A stretch of 64,000 bases of DNA from positions 186,001 to 250,000 of the forward strand of contig JAVJSI010000007.1 of the NCBI GenBank assembly GCA_040219515.1, given 5' to 3'. Below the pieces are notes generated by a model. That model was not told where the DNA came from. It saw only the letters and a program-made list of their open reading frames with translations, and ran no database searches. Source of the stretch: Acidimicrobiales bacterium. GTDB lineage: Bacteria > Actinomycetota > Acidimicrobiia > Acidimicrobiales > Aldehydirespiratoraceae. Positions 16,847 through 25,030 of this stretch are shown piece by piece (the first letter of the stretch is position 1; every line of letters begins with the position of its first letter). Made by a program: the position numbers and the translations under genes.

Positions 16847-17422
16847 TCAATCCTCCTCGAGACGTACTCGCTCCTGTGTGCGGTCTCTCCCGAGCGTCGC
16901 CAGGAGGTGCTCGTGGAGCTCGAACCAGATCGTGTGCACCGAGTCCACGCTCGGACGGGCGATCCACTCGTCGTCGTCGGCCGCACGCGCCAGAGCGACC
17001 GAGAAACGGTACTCGTAGCCACCGAATCGCGCGAGCCGGGCGGTCAGGGCCCGCAGTACCGGGACCAGTTCATCGACCAGTCCACGGACCTCGGCCAGGG
17101 ACGAACCGCTCGACACCGCGGCGAGAAACGCCCGGTTCTGCGGAAGGAACGCTTCGTAGGCGGTGATCAGGTCGGCTCGACCGGCGCGGTCTGTCTCCGC
17201 CGCCAGGTGGGCGGCGAGTTCAGCGCTACCGGCCGGAGTCAACGACCAGCGCATCTCCTCGCCGCGTCGACGCACTTGGTCGAGCGCCTCGGCCGCGGCA
17301 AGTAGCTCGGCGCCCCGTTCGCCGGCACCGCCCAGAGAGTCGAAGGTCTCGACCACTGCGGCGGTGGGCGCGCGACTGCGCAGCCGCAGGGCCAGCAGCA
17401 CGAGCACCCCGGGCTCGATCAA
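16847..17422 (-). CDS. Winged-helix plus helical-domain protein, paralog of the PPDK-like C-terminus
   Basis: This protein of about 191 aa has no named family that I recognise. Residues 1-75 look like a winged helix ending WSLTPAGSAEL; the rest is helical. Its tail DSVHTIWFELHEHL closely matches DSYHTVWFELHEEL at the end of the PPDK-like protein at 25031-27253, and the preceding helices also align (LARFG and LARYG). So the same domain exists fused to phosphotransfer domains and alone. The proposed TTG start overlaps the SURF1 stop (TTGA); a GTG at 17407 is the alternative. It lies between surf1 and dapA in the lysine operon. Confidence 0.7.
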   Translation of the reverse strand: MIEPGVLVLLALRLRSRAPTAAVVETFDSLGGAGERGAELLAAAEALDQVRRRGEEMRWSLTPAGSAELAAHLAAETDRAGRADLITAYEAFLPQNRAFLAAVSSGSSLAEVRGLVDELVPVLRALTARLARFGGYEYRFSVALARAADDDEWIARPSVDSVHTIWFELHEHLLATLGRDRTQERVRLEED

Positions 17423-18162
17423 TGCTCGGCGGGGGCGCGGGAGCGGGCCCGGAGGATCAGCCCGTAGGCGACGACCGTGCCAACGGCGAAGAAGAACCAC
17501 TGGAACGCGTACGACAGGTGAGGCCCCTCGTCGAGTCCCGGCGGTGGCACCGGAATCGGCAGCTCACCGAGCGGCGGCGCCTGTTCGACGAGCTGGACCC
17601 AGGAGTTCTCCAGATCGAGATCGAGCATCTCCTCGACCGCCCCGATGTCGAGTCGGCTGACCTCGGGAAGGATCGACGTACTGCCACCGCCGATGCGCCC
17701 ACCCTCGACGGAGGAGAGGAATCGTCCCAGCACTTCGATGGTCCCGGTGGGCGTGTCGATCTCCCGGACGTCGTCGCCCGATGCCCAGAGCCGGGGCACC
17801 CAGCCGCGGCTCACGACCACGATCCGACCGTCGGCCAGCCGCATCGGCGTGGCGAGCCAGAGACCGGCCTGACTCTCGAACGTGCGGTTGGCGACGAAGA
17901 AGGATTCGTCCTCGAGGTACTCCCCCGCCACGAGCACCAGCCGCTGGTCGAGCGGCGGATCGTCGGGGGCGAGGGTGGGGTTGCCGAGCAGCGCTTCCAC
18001 CGGGACCGGGTCGGCCTCGATCGCGGCCCGCACCTCGACGTTGCGCACCTTGCGTTCGTCGAGGCGTTGGAGCTGCCAGAACCCGAGGCCGGTCATGGCC
18101 ACGACCATCGACACGACGAAGACGTGGGACAGCACCCACTTCCACGTGAGGAACCGGCGCAC
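17419..18162 (-). CDS. SURF1 family protein
   Basis: SURF1 proteins help insert heme a during cytochrome c oxidase assembly. The 247-aa protein has the expected plan of an N-terminal membrane helix followed by GFWQLQRLDERK, a periplasmic domain, and a C-terminal helix (LSYAFQWFFFAVGTVVAYGLI). The start is GTG, 6 bp after the dapB stop. An oxidase-assembly gene between dapB and dapA is atypical; thyX, often found there in Actinobacteria, is absent. Confidence 0.92.
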   Translation of the reverse strand: MRRFLTWKWVLSHVFVVSMVVAMTGLGFWQLQRLDERKVRNVEVRAAIEADPVPVEALLGNPTLAPDDPPLDQRLVLVAGEYLEDESFFVANRTFESQAGLWLATPMRLADGRIVVVSRGWVPRLWASGDDVREIDTPTGTIEVLGRFLSSVEGGRIGGGSTSILPEVSRLDIGAVEEMLDLDLENSWVQLVEQAPPLGELPIPVPPPGLDEGPHLSYAFQWFFFAVGTVVAYGLILRARSRAPAEH

Positions 18163-18168
18163 GGCGGA

Positions 18169-18897
18169 TCAGAGCCCGAGATAGGTGTCGAGGCCGACGG
18201 TCACCCCGGGGAAGTCGCCGATGCGCTTGCAGGCGAGCACGACGCCGGGCATGAACGACGTGCGGTCGACGGTGTCGTGACGGATCGCCAGCGTCTGACC
18301 CGTGGTGCCGAGCAGCACCTCCTGGTTCGCGACGACGCCGCGCATGCGCACCGCGTGGACGCGGATGCCGGCCGGGCCCGCGCCACCGCGCGCACCCTCG
18401 TAGACCTCCGACGTGGTGGGGTCAGGGGCCCACTCGCTCGATGCCGCGGCCATGCGCTCGGCCGTGTGGGTCGCCGTTCCCGACGGTGCGTCCACCTTGT
18501 TGTCGTGGTGGTACTCGATGATCTCGGCAGTGTCGAAGAACGGCGCTGCGATCTCGGCGAAGCGGGTCATCAGCACCGCGCCGATCGCGAAGTTCGGTGC
18601 CAGCAGGCAGTTGCTGGTGGTGAACGCGGCGCGCAGCGTTTCATGGTCGGCGTCGTCGAAGCCGGAGGTGCCGACCACCGCGTGGATGCCGTGCTCGGCG
18701 AGATACGGAAGGGTGCGTCTCGCCGCGTCGATCACCGTGAAGTCGACGACGACGTCACACCTGCCCTCGATCAGGTCGGCGAGATCGTCGCCATCGTCGA
18801 TCGCAGCGACGAGTTCGAGGTCGGGGTCGGCCTCGACGGCCCGACAGACCTCCTGACCCATCCGGCCCGCCGCTCCAACCACTCCGACGCGTGTCAT
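18169..18897 (-). CDS. dapB: 4-hydroxy-tetrahydrodipicolinate reductase
   Basis: DapB reduces the DapA product with NAD(P)H. The 242-aa protein starts MTRVGVVGAAGRMGQEV, a Rossmann dinucleotide motif. It also has the catalytic-site motif EYHHDNKVDAPSGTA and PNFAIGAVLM. Length and motifs fit actinobacterial DapB. It lies between the M16 peptidase and SURF1, in the conserved pnp-M16-dapB order. Confidence 0.96.
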   Translation of the reverse strand: MTRVGVVGAAGRMGQEVCRAVEADPDLELVAAIDDGDDLADLIEGRCDVVVDFTVIDAARRTLPYLAEHGIHAVVGTSGFDDADHETLRAAFTTSNCLLAPNFAIGAVLMTRFAEIAAPFFDTAEIIEYHHDNKVDAPSGTATHTAERMAAASSEWAPDPTTSEVYEGARGGAGPAGIRVHAVRMRGVVANQEVLLGTTGQTLAIRHDTVDRTSFMPGVVLACKRIGDFPGVTVGLDTYLGL

Positions 18898-18944
18898 GTC
18901 CGCAGGCTACGCGTCCGCCGACACCTCGCGTTGCAGCGTGATCG

Positions 18945-20174
18945 TCAGCGCGGTTCGACGACGGACCGGACCTGGGTGCCGGAGAGCACCTTGGCGAGCA
19001 CCCGGTGCACATCGTCGGCGGTCACCGCGCGGACCTTCTCGAGATACTCGGGCACGGTCACCACACGATCACGGACCAACAGATTGGTGGCGAGCTGGGC
19101 CATGCGGCTACCTGCGTCCTCGAGCGCGAGCACCGTGCCGCCCTCGAAACCGCCACGGGCGATGTCCATCTCCCGCTCGCCGGGACCATTCGCCATGAGG
19201 TCGTCGAGTTCGAGTTCGACGACCTCGCAGAACTCGTCCCGGCGACGAGGCGAGACGCCGCCGTAGACCGAGAACGTGCCGCTGTCGACATAGCTGCCCA
19301 TCGAGGAGAACACCGAGTAGGACATGCCCCGCTTCTCGCGGACTTCCTGGAAGAGGCGACTCGACCAGCCGCCCCCGATCAGCTGGTTGGCGACGGCGAG
19401 CGCGAAACGGTCGTCGTCGAACTGGTCGAGCCCACGCCAGCCCATGGCGACGTGGGCCTGTTCGATGTTGCGGCGGACGTGCCGTGACGGTTCGACCGAA
19501 CCGCTCGGCGCCTCGCGGGCCGGCACCTCTCCCGCCTCGACTGCCTGGAGGCCCTGGTCGACCCGAGCGCAGATGTCCTCGTGGTCGACATTGCCGACGA
19601 CGGCGATCACGAGGTTGGCCCGGCGATACCAGCGGTCGTGGAAGGCCCGGACATCATCGGCCCGCATGCCGCCCACTGACTCGGCCGAGCCGAGCACCTC
19701 CCAGCCCAACGAATGGTCGGGGAAGAGGCCGACGGCCAGGTTCTGGTGCACGACATCGTCGGGCGTGTCGGCGCTCCAGGCGAGTTCCTCGAGGATCACC
19801 TGACGCTCGGCGTCGACATCGGCGTCGGTGAAACCCGGGTCGGCCAGCACCTCGAGCAGCGTGCCGAGGCCGAAGTCGAGATCCTTGGCCGGCACCCGGG
19901 CGTGGAAGGCCGTGTACTCCTTCGAGGTGAAGGCGTTCAGATCGCCGCCGACGGCGTCGATGCCTTCGGCGATGTCGCGGGCGCTGGTCCGCGAGCTGCC
20001 CTTGAAGAGCAGGTGTTCGAGAAAGTGCGAGGCGCCGGCGAGCGCCGGCGCCTCGTCACGATTTCCGACCCCCACCCAGGCGCCGACCGCAACGGAGCGA
20101 GCCGTCGGGTCGTGCTGGGTGACCACGCGCAGCCCACCGGACAGGCGGGCGACGCGGGTGTCGTAGGGGGTCAA
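18945..20174 (-). CDS. M16 family zinc metallopeptidase (PepR-type)
   Basis: The 409-aa protein carries the inverted zinc motif HFLEH (50-54) and the helical LEELAWSADTPDD region supplying the third ligand. It matches the single-chain processing peptidase-like enzymes encoded after pnp in Actinobacteria. Substrates are unknown. The best-supported start is a TTG 27 bp after the pnp stop; no strong ribosome site is visible, so the exact start is uncertain. The missing R/Y motif of the C-terminal half was not checked. Confidence 0.9.
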   Translation of the reverse strand: MTPYDTRVARLSGGLRVVTQHDPTARSVAVGAWVGVGNRDEAPALAGASHFLEHLLFKGSSRTSARDIAEGIDAVGGDLNAFTSKEYTAFHARVPAKDLDFGLGTLLEVLADPGFTDADVDAERQVILEELAWSADTPDDVVHQNLAVGLFPDHSLGWEVLGSAESVGGMRADDVRAFHDRWYRRANLVIAVVGNVDHEDICARVDQGLQAVEAGEVPAREAPSGSVEPSRHVRRNIEQAHVAMGWRGLDQFDDDRFALAVANQLIGGGWSSRLFQEVREKRGMSYSVFSSMGSYVDSGTFSVYGGVSPRRRDEFCEVVELELDDLMANGPGEREMDIARGGFEGGTVLALEDAGSRMAQLATNLLVRDRVVTVPEYLEKVRAVTADDVHRVLAKVLSGTQVRSVVEPR

Positions 20175-20201
20175 GGGGTACAGGGGGTCAACGCTGGTTG
20201 C

Positions 20202-22664
20202 TCAGCGACGTCCGCGGCCACCGCGACCGCGACCACGGCCGCCGCCACCACCGCTGGAACGGCGGGGAGCGTCCGGACCGAGATCGCCGTACTCACCGGC
20301 GAGTTCCTCGTCGAAGGCAGCTTCGAACGACACGGTTTCGGTGTCGCCGTCGGATGCCGGGCTGTCGTCGTCGCTGTCGCCGTCGCGGTCACGACCACGA
20401 TCGCGGCCGCCGTCTCGGCCACCGCTGTCACGGCCACCACTGTCACGATCGCCGCGGGACTCGCGGGGCGCACGGTCCGACTTCTTGTCGGAGTCGGGGG
20501 CACCTTCGGGCTTGAGGCTGATCTTGCCGTTGGGGTCGACGTCCTCGACGGTGACGGCGATCTCCTGACCGAGCTCGAGCACGTCCTCGACCTTGTCGAT
20601 GCGCTTGCCGCCACCGATCTTCGAGATGTGGAGCAGGCCGTCGCGGCCGGGGAGGATGTTGACGAACGCACCGAACTTGGTGATGTTCACCACACGGCCC
20701 TGGTAGGTCGCGCCGACTTCGGCGGTGGGCGGATCGAGGATCAACTGGATCTGGCGCTCGGCCTCGTCGACCTTGGCGCTGTCGACCGACGCGATGGAAA
20801 CGATGCCGACCATGCCGTCGTCGTCGACGGAGATGTCGGCGCCGGTCTCGGCCTGGATCGAGTTGATGACCTTGCCCTTGGGGCCGATGACCTCACCGAT
20901 CTTCTCGATCGGGATCTCGAAGGCACGGATCTTCGGCGCGGTGTCACGCACGTCCTCGCGGGGCTCGGCGATGGCCTCGGCCATGATGTCGAGGATGTCG
21001 AGACGGGCTTCCTTGGCCTGCTGGAGCGCCCCGGCGAGCACGTTGGCGGGGATACCACTGATCTTCGTGTCGAGCTGGAGCGCCGTGACGAAGTCGGTGG
21101 TGCCGGCGACCTTGAAGTCCATGTCGCCGAAGGCATCTTCGGCGCCGAGGATGTCGGTGAGAGTGACGTATTCGCCTTCGGCATGGACGAGGCCCATGGC
21201 GATACCGGCGACGGGGGCCTTGATCGGCACACCGGCGTCCATCAGCGAGAGGGTGGAGCCGCAGACCGACGCCATCGAGCTCGAGCCGTTGGAGGCCATG
21301 ACCTCGGAAACGGTGCGGACGGTGTAGGGCCAGTCCTCGAACGAGGGGACCACCGGGAACACCGCACGCTCGGCGAGGGCGCCGTGGCCGATCTCACGAC
21401 GCTTGGGGCCGCGCATGAAGCCGGTCTCACCCGTCGAGAAGGGCGGGAAGTTGTAGTGGTGGAAGTAGCGCTTCTTGTCGATCGGCGAGAGGTCGTCGAT
21501 CATCATGTCGCTGCGGCCCATGCCGAGCGTCGTGAAGTTGAGAACCTGGGTCTCGCCACGCTGGAAGAGGCCGGAACCGTGCGCCGTCGGGATGACCCCG
21601 ACCTCGCTGGTGACCTTGCGCAGTTCGTTGGTCTTGCGACCGTCGATGCGGATGCCTTCCTCGACGATGCGCTTGCGCACGACCGCCTTGGTGACCGAGC
21701 GGATCGCGTTCTTGATCTGCTTGACTGCGTCGGACGTGTCGGCGAACTGGCCCTCGAGCTCGGCGACGACGGCGGCGCTGAGCTCGCCCTCGGCATCCTG
21801 GCGCTGGGTCTTGTCGGCGATCTTCTGGGTCTCGGCGATGCGATCCTTCGCGGCCGACTCGACGGCGGCGAAGATCTCGTCGGAGTAGTCGGTGACGGTG
21901 GGGGGATCCATCTTGGTGATGGGGCCCGCGGCGTCGATCGCCTGCTGCTGCAGCTCGATCATCTCGCGGATCCAGGTCTTGCAGGCCTCGAGGCCACCGG
22001 CGAGGACGTCTTCGTCGACCTTCGGGGTGCCGTTCTCGTAGAGGTTCCACGAGTTTCCGGTGCCACCGGCCTCGACCATCATCACGGCGACGTCGTCGCC
22101 GTCGAGACGCCCGGCCACGACCATCTCGAAGGCCGATTCCTCGGACTCTTCATAGGTCGGGAAGGGGACCCACTCGCCGTCGGGCGACCAGCTCATGCGC
22201 ACCGCGCCGAGGGGACCGTCGAACGGGATCGGCGACAGGCACAGGGCCAGCGACGCGGCGTTGAGCGCCAGCACGTCATAGGGGTTCTCCTGGTCGGCGC
22301 CGAGCACGGTGCCCACGACGTGGACCTCGTTGCGGTAGCCGTCGGGGAACGCCGGACGCAGCGGGCGGTCGATGAGGCGACAGGTGAGGATCGCCTGCTC
22401 GCCGGCGCGGGCCTCACGACGGAAGAACGAGCCGGGGATCTTGCCCGCGGCGTACATGCGCTCTTCGATGTCGACGGTCAGCGGGAAGAAGTCGGCGCCG
22501 TCGCGGGCCGACTTGGCGCCGGTTGCGGTGACGAGGACGACAGTGTTGCCGATGCTCGCCGTGACGGAACCACCGGCGAGAGGGGCGAACTTGCCGATCT
22601 CGAAGGTGGCGTCTTTGCCTTCACCACGCGTGAACGCGCGGGAGACGGTTTGTGTTTCAGTCAT
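20202..22664 (-). CDS. pnp: Polynucleotide phosphorylase
   Basis: PNPase degrades RNA 3'-to-5' by phosphorolysis. The 820-aa protein has two RNase PH domains, a helical linker, a KH domain (IGEVIGPKGKVINSI) and an S1 domain (YQGRVVNITKFGAFVNI). A low-complexity Asp/Arg/Gly tail rich in RG and RD repeats ends in GRGRGGRGRR. The RG-rich tail suggests extra RNA or protein contacts. A strong ribosome site (AGGAG) precedes the ATG at 22664. It follows rpsO by 197 bp, with a hairpin in the leader that may mediate autocontrol. Confidence 0.97.
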   Translation of the reverse strand: MTETQTVSRAFTRGEGKDATFEIGKFAPLAGGSVTASIGNTVVLVTATGAKSARDGADFFPLTVDIEERMYAAGKIPGSFFRREARAGEQAILTCRLIDRPLRPAFPDGYRNEVHVVGTVLGADQENPYDVLALNAASLALCLSPIPFDGPLGAVRMSWSPDGEWVPFPTYEESEESAFEMVVAGRLDGDDVAVMMVEAGGTGNSWNLYENGTPKVDEDVLAGGLEACKTWIREMIELQQQAIDAAGPITKMDPPTVTDYSDEIFAAVESAAKDRIAETQKIADKTQRQDAEGELSAAVVAELEGQFADTSDAVKQIKNAIRSVTKAVVRKRIVEEGIRIDGRKTNELRKVTSEVGVIPTAHGSGLFQRGETQVLNFTTLGMGRSDMMIDDLSPIDKKRYFHHYNFPPFSTGETGFMRGPKRREIGHGALAERAVFPVVPSFEDWPYTVRTVSEVMASNGSSSMASVCGSTLSLMDAGVPIKAPVAGIAMGLVHAEGEYVTLTDILGAEDAFGDMDFKVAGTTDFVTALQLDTKISGIPANVLAGALQQAKEARLDILDIMAEAIAEPREDVRDTAPKIRAFEIPIEKIGEVIGPKGKVINSIQAETGADISVDDDGMVGIVSIASVDSAKVDEAERQIQLILDPPTAEVGATYQGRVVNITKFGAFVNILPGRDGLLHISKIGGGKRIDKVEDVLELGQEIAVTVEDVDPNGKISLKPEGAPDSDKKSDRAPRESRGDRDSGGRDSGGRDGGRDRGRDRDGDSDDDSPASDGDTETVSFEAAFDEELAGEYGDLGPDAPRRSSGGGGGRGRGRGGRGRR

Positions 22665-22827
22665 TTTTTCTTACTCCTGAGAACACGACTGCCAGTTCCC
22701 AGTCGAATGAAACCCGAGTGGACCGGGGCTCATTCGACTAGCACCAACAGGTCGTGTGCTCGTCTTTGCTGGACGTTCCAGCTACTGGGTTTCGTCGGGT
22801 TCGCACACGTCGGTGCGCAAACCGAAA

Positions 22828-22852
22828 GGAGCGGCCCCGAAAGGACCGCTCC
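22828..22852 (-). promoter_or_regulatory. Hairpin between rpsO and pnp (processing site or terminator)
   Basis: On the minus strand the sequence forms a 10-bp stem (GGAGCGGTCC with GGGCCGCTCC, one G-T pair) around a TTTCG loop, starting about 10 nt after the rpsO stop. No U-run follows, so a weak terminator or an RNase III processing site in the pnp leader is more likely than a strong terminator. In E. coli the pnp leader hairpin serves autoregulation. Confidence 0.65.
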
Positions 22853-22861
22853 CCCATCTTG

Positions 22862-23143
22862 TCAGCGACGCAGCCCGAGGTGGGCGATCACTGCTCGGTA
22901 TCGTTCGACGTCGTTGTCCATGATGTAATCGAGGAGACGACGGCGCTTGCCCACCAGCATCTGGAGGCCTCGCCGACTGTGATGGTCCTTCTTGTGGGCC
23001 TTCATGTGTTCGGTGAGGTGCGAGATGCGCTCCGAGAGCAACGCGATCTGGATCTCGGGAGATCCCGTGTCGTTCTCGGCGAGGTCGAATGCCTTCGCCA
23101 TGTTGGCGATGGTCTCGTTCTTGGGGGGCAGGTTGACAGCCAT
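22862..23143 (-). CDS. rpsO: 30S ribosomal protein S15
   Basis: This 93-aa protein binds 16S rRNA early in small-subunit assembly. The sequence shows the S15 pattern: [33 protein letters not shown] and the tail [11 protein letters not shown] start at ATG 23143 ([11 protein letters not shown]) because the upstream in-frame stretch is not conserved. It heads the rpsO-pnp pair found in most bacteria. Confidence 0.97.
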   Translation of the reverse strand: MAVNLPPKNETIANMAKAFDLAENDTGSPEIQIALLSERISHLTEHMKAHKKDHHSRRGLQMLVGKRRRLLDYIMDNDVERYRAVIAHLGLRR

Positions 23144-23283
23144 GGGCGTTCTGTTCTTTCTGGGTTTCGTACCCGGCCACGGCCCCGCAGTGCGCAGACC
23201 GTCGCAGCCGATCTGCTTCGATCGGACCCCACGACGATACCGGCCGGTCGTACACACCGCACCGCGGGCACGGCGAGACGGGC

Positions 23284-24996
23284 CTACGCGAGCAGGTTGT
23301 CGAACTCGCCGGGGTCGGTGATCTGATCGTAGAGCTCCATCTCGGTGACATCGGCCGCCGTCAGGATGTCGATGTCCAGCTCCTGGCCGGGCGCGAAGTG
23401 CATCGTCCACCGCCAGGAACCCTGCGCCGCGTCGGTGTAGATCGCGCTGACCGAGTTGTGGACGTGCGACAGCGCGACCGGCGACGGTCGGACGTCGCCC
23501 CGCAGGCTCTGGCCGCTGCGGGGCACATCCGTCGTCATTCCCGCGAAGTCGAGAATCGTGGGCATGAAGTTCGTGGAACCGATCGGGTCGGTGATGGTCT
23601 CGGGCGTGAGGTCGATGCCGGGAAGGCCGCGGATCATGAACGGCGTACGCGTGGCCTGGCTCCGCAGCGTCAGCTTTCGGTACGCGAAGTTCTCGCCCTG
23701 GTGATAGCCGTTGTCGCTCACCAGCATCACCACCGTCGAGTCGGCGTGCGGAGAGGACGCGAGAGCATCGAGCAGGCGCCCGACCATCGCGTCGGTGTGC
23801 GACATCGAGGCGAGATAGGCCTGCAGGAGTTCACGACGATCGAATTGGTCCTCGACGACCTGGAACCAACCGGCCTGCCAGAAGTCGGTGTACTGCTCCA
23901 ACTGCGCAGTGGCGACCGGGCCCAGGTCGGACCAGTCGTCCTCCGGCGTCTCGGGCAGGACGATGTCCGCGAGCGGGTGGAGGTCCAGGTACTGCTGCGG
24001 TACCCGCCACGGGAGGTGAGGCAGGCGGAAACCCGGCAGCATCAGGAACGGCTTGCCGACGGGGTGATCAGCCAACGCCGCGATCATCTCGTTGGTGAGG
24101 TCCTCGTCGGGATTCCGGTCGTCGAGCAGCGGTCCGTGATCGAAACCCACTGCGTTGCCGGGGGCCGAGGTCGGCCACGTATTGCGGTAGTAGCGGGTCC
24201 AGCGCGACGGAAACTGCTCGCCGTGGAACACCTTTCCCCCACCATACGTGTCGACGTTCTGGCGTTCCGCCAGCGCGATCAACGATTCGTCGGCCCACGT
24301 GGCCGAGAACGCGTCGTACTGGGCGTGCTCGAGATCCGATGCCGTTTGCTCGTGTGCATCGACCCCGAAGCCCCACATCAGCGTGCTCCGCGACGGCGGA
24401 CAGATCGGGACCGTCACGTGGTGGTTGACGAACGCCCGCGACTCGGCGGCCAGCGCGTCCAGGTTCGGCGTGTGGACGGGCATCGGTGCACCGCCCATGA
24501 ACGTCGGGTAGTCGTTGAGATCGTCGATCATGATCGCGAGGACGTTGAGGGCCTCTCGATCGGGCACGGCCTCCGCCGCCGGCAGTTGACCCCGTTGGAG
24601 GACGTCGCCGAATCCGGTAGTGCCCACGCCGGTCATGCCCACGCCGCCGAGCGCCATGACCGCCAGCATCTCCCGACGGGACACGCTCATGTCCTCGATC
24701 GCCCGATCGGCGTCGTCGGCCTGACCAGCCCCGCGTCTGCGCAGTGCGTAGAGCCCGCCCAACAACACGGCTGCCCCCGCGGCCACACCGCCGCCGATCA
24801 CCCCCGGGTGAAGTCCGCGATCGAGCGCGTCCTCGATCTCGTCGACCGTGGCCTCGTCCTCCCTGTGGGTCGCCAGTACCGCGTCCATCGCGGCCTGCGC
24901 TCCCTGCACGCGGGCGTCGCTCGACTCGACGGACGAGATGAGACCTGCCATGACCGGGAGTGTCACCCGGTAGGCCGCGTTGGGAGCGTCGATCAC
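23284..24996 (-). CDS. Sulfatase with membrane anchor or Tat signal
   Basis: The 570-aa protein has the sulfatase metal site IMIDDLND, the active-site signature CPPSR (Cys199 would become formylglycine) and [13 protein letters not shown]. It resembles iduronate/choline-type sulfatases. The N-terminus is odd, with a membrane helix at about 64-84 and then a twin-arginine-like [13 protein letters not shown] at about 106-118. Starting at ATG 24690 instead of GTG 24996 would give a 468-aa protein with a classic Tat signal. Activation needs a formylglycine-generating enzyme, not seen in this window. It lies upstream of rpsO on the same strand, with no clear terminator between. Confidence 0.88.
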   Translation of the reverse strand: MIDAPNAAYRVTLPVMAGLISSVESSDARVQGAQAAMDAVLATHREDEATVDEIEDALDRGLHPGVIGGGVAAGAAVLLGGLYALRRRGAGQADDADRAIEDMSVSRREMLAVMALGGVGMTGVGTTGFGDVLQRGQLPAAEAVPDREALNVLAIMIDDLNDYPTFMGGAPMPVHTPNLDALAAESRAFVNHHVTVPICPPSRSTLMWGFGVDAHEQTASDLEHAQYDAFSATWADESLIALAERQNVDTYGGGKVFHGEQFPSRWTRYYRNTWPTSAPGNAVGFDHGPLLDDRNPDEDLTNEMIAALADHPVGKPFLMLPGFRLPHLPWRVPQQYLDLHPLADIVLPETPEDDWSDLGPVATAQLEQYTDFWQAGWFQVVEDQFDRRELLQAYLASMSHTDAMVGRLLDALASSPHADSTVVMLVSDNGYHQGENFAYRKLTLRSQATRTPFMIRGLPGIDLTPETITDPIGSTNFMPTILDFAGMTTDVPRSGQSLRGDVRPSPVALSHVHNSVSAIYTDAAQGSWRWTMHFAPGQELDIDILTAADVTEMELYDQITDPGEFDNLLA

Positions 24997-25030
24997 CGAC
25001 CGGAGAGTACCAGCCGGCGGCGGCTCGGGA

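Noticed and set aside
19713-22928. A plus-strand frame of over 1000 codons opposite pnp.
   Set aside because: Antisense shadow of PNPase with GAD/VDG-type low complexity and no motif.
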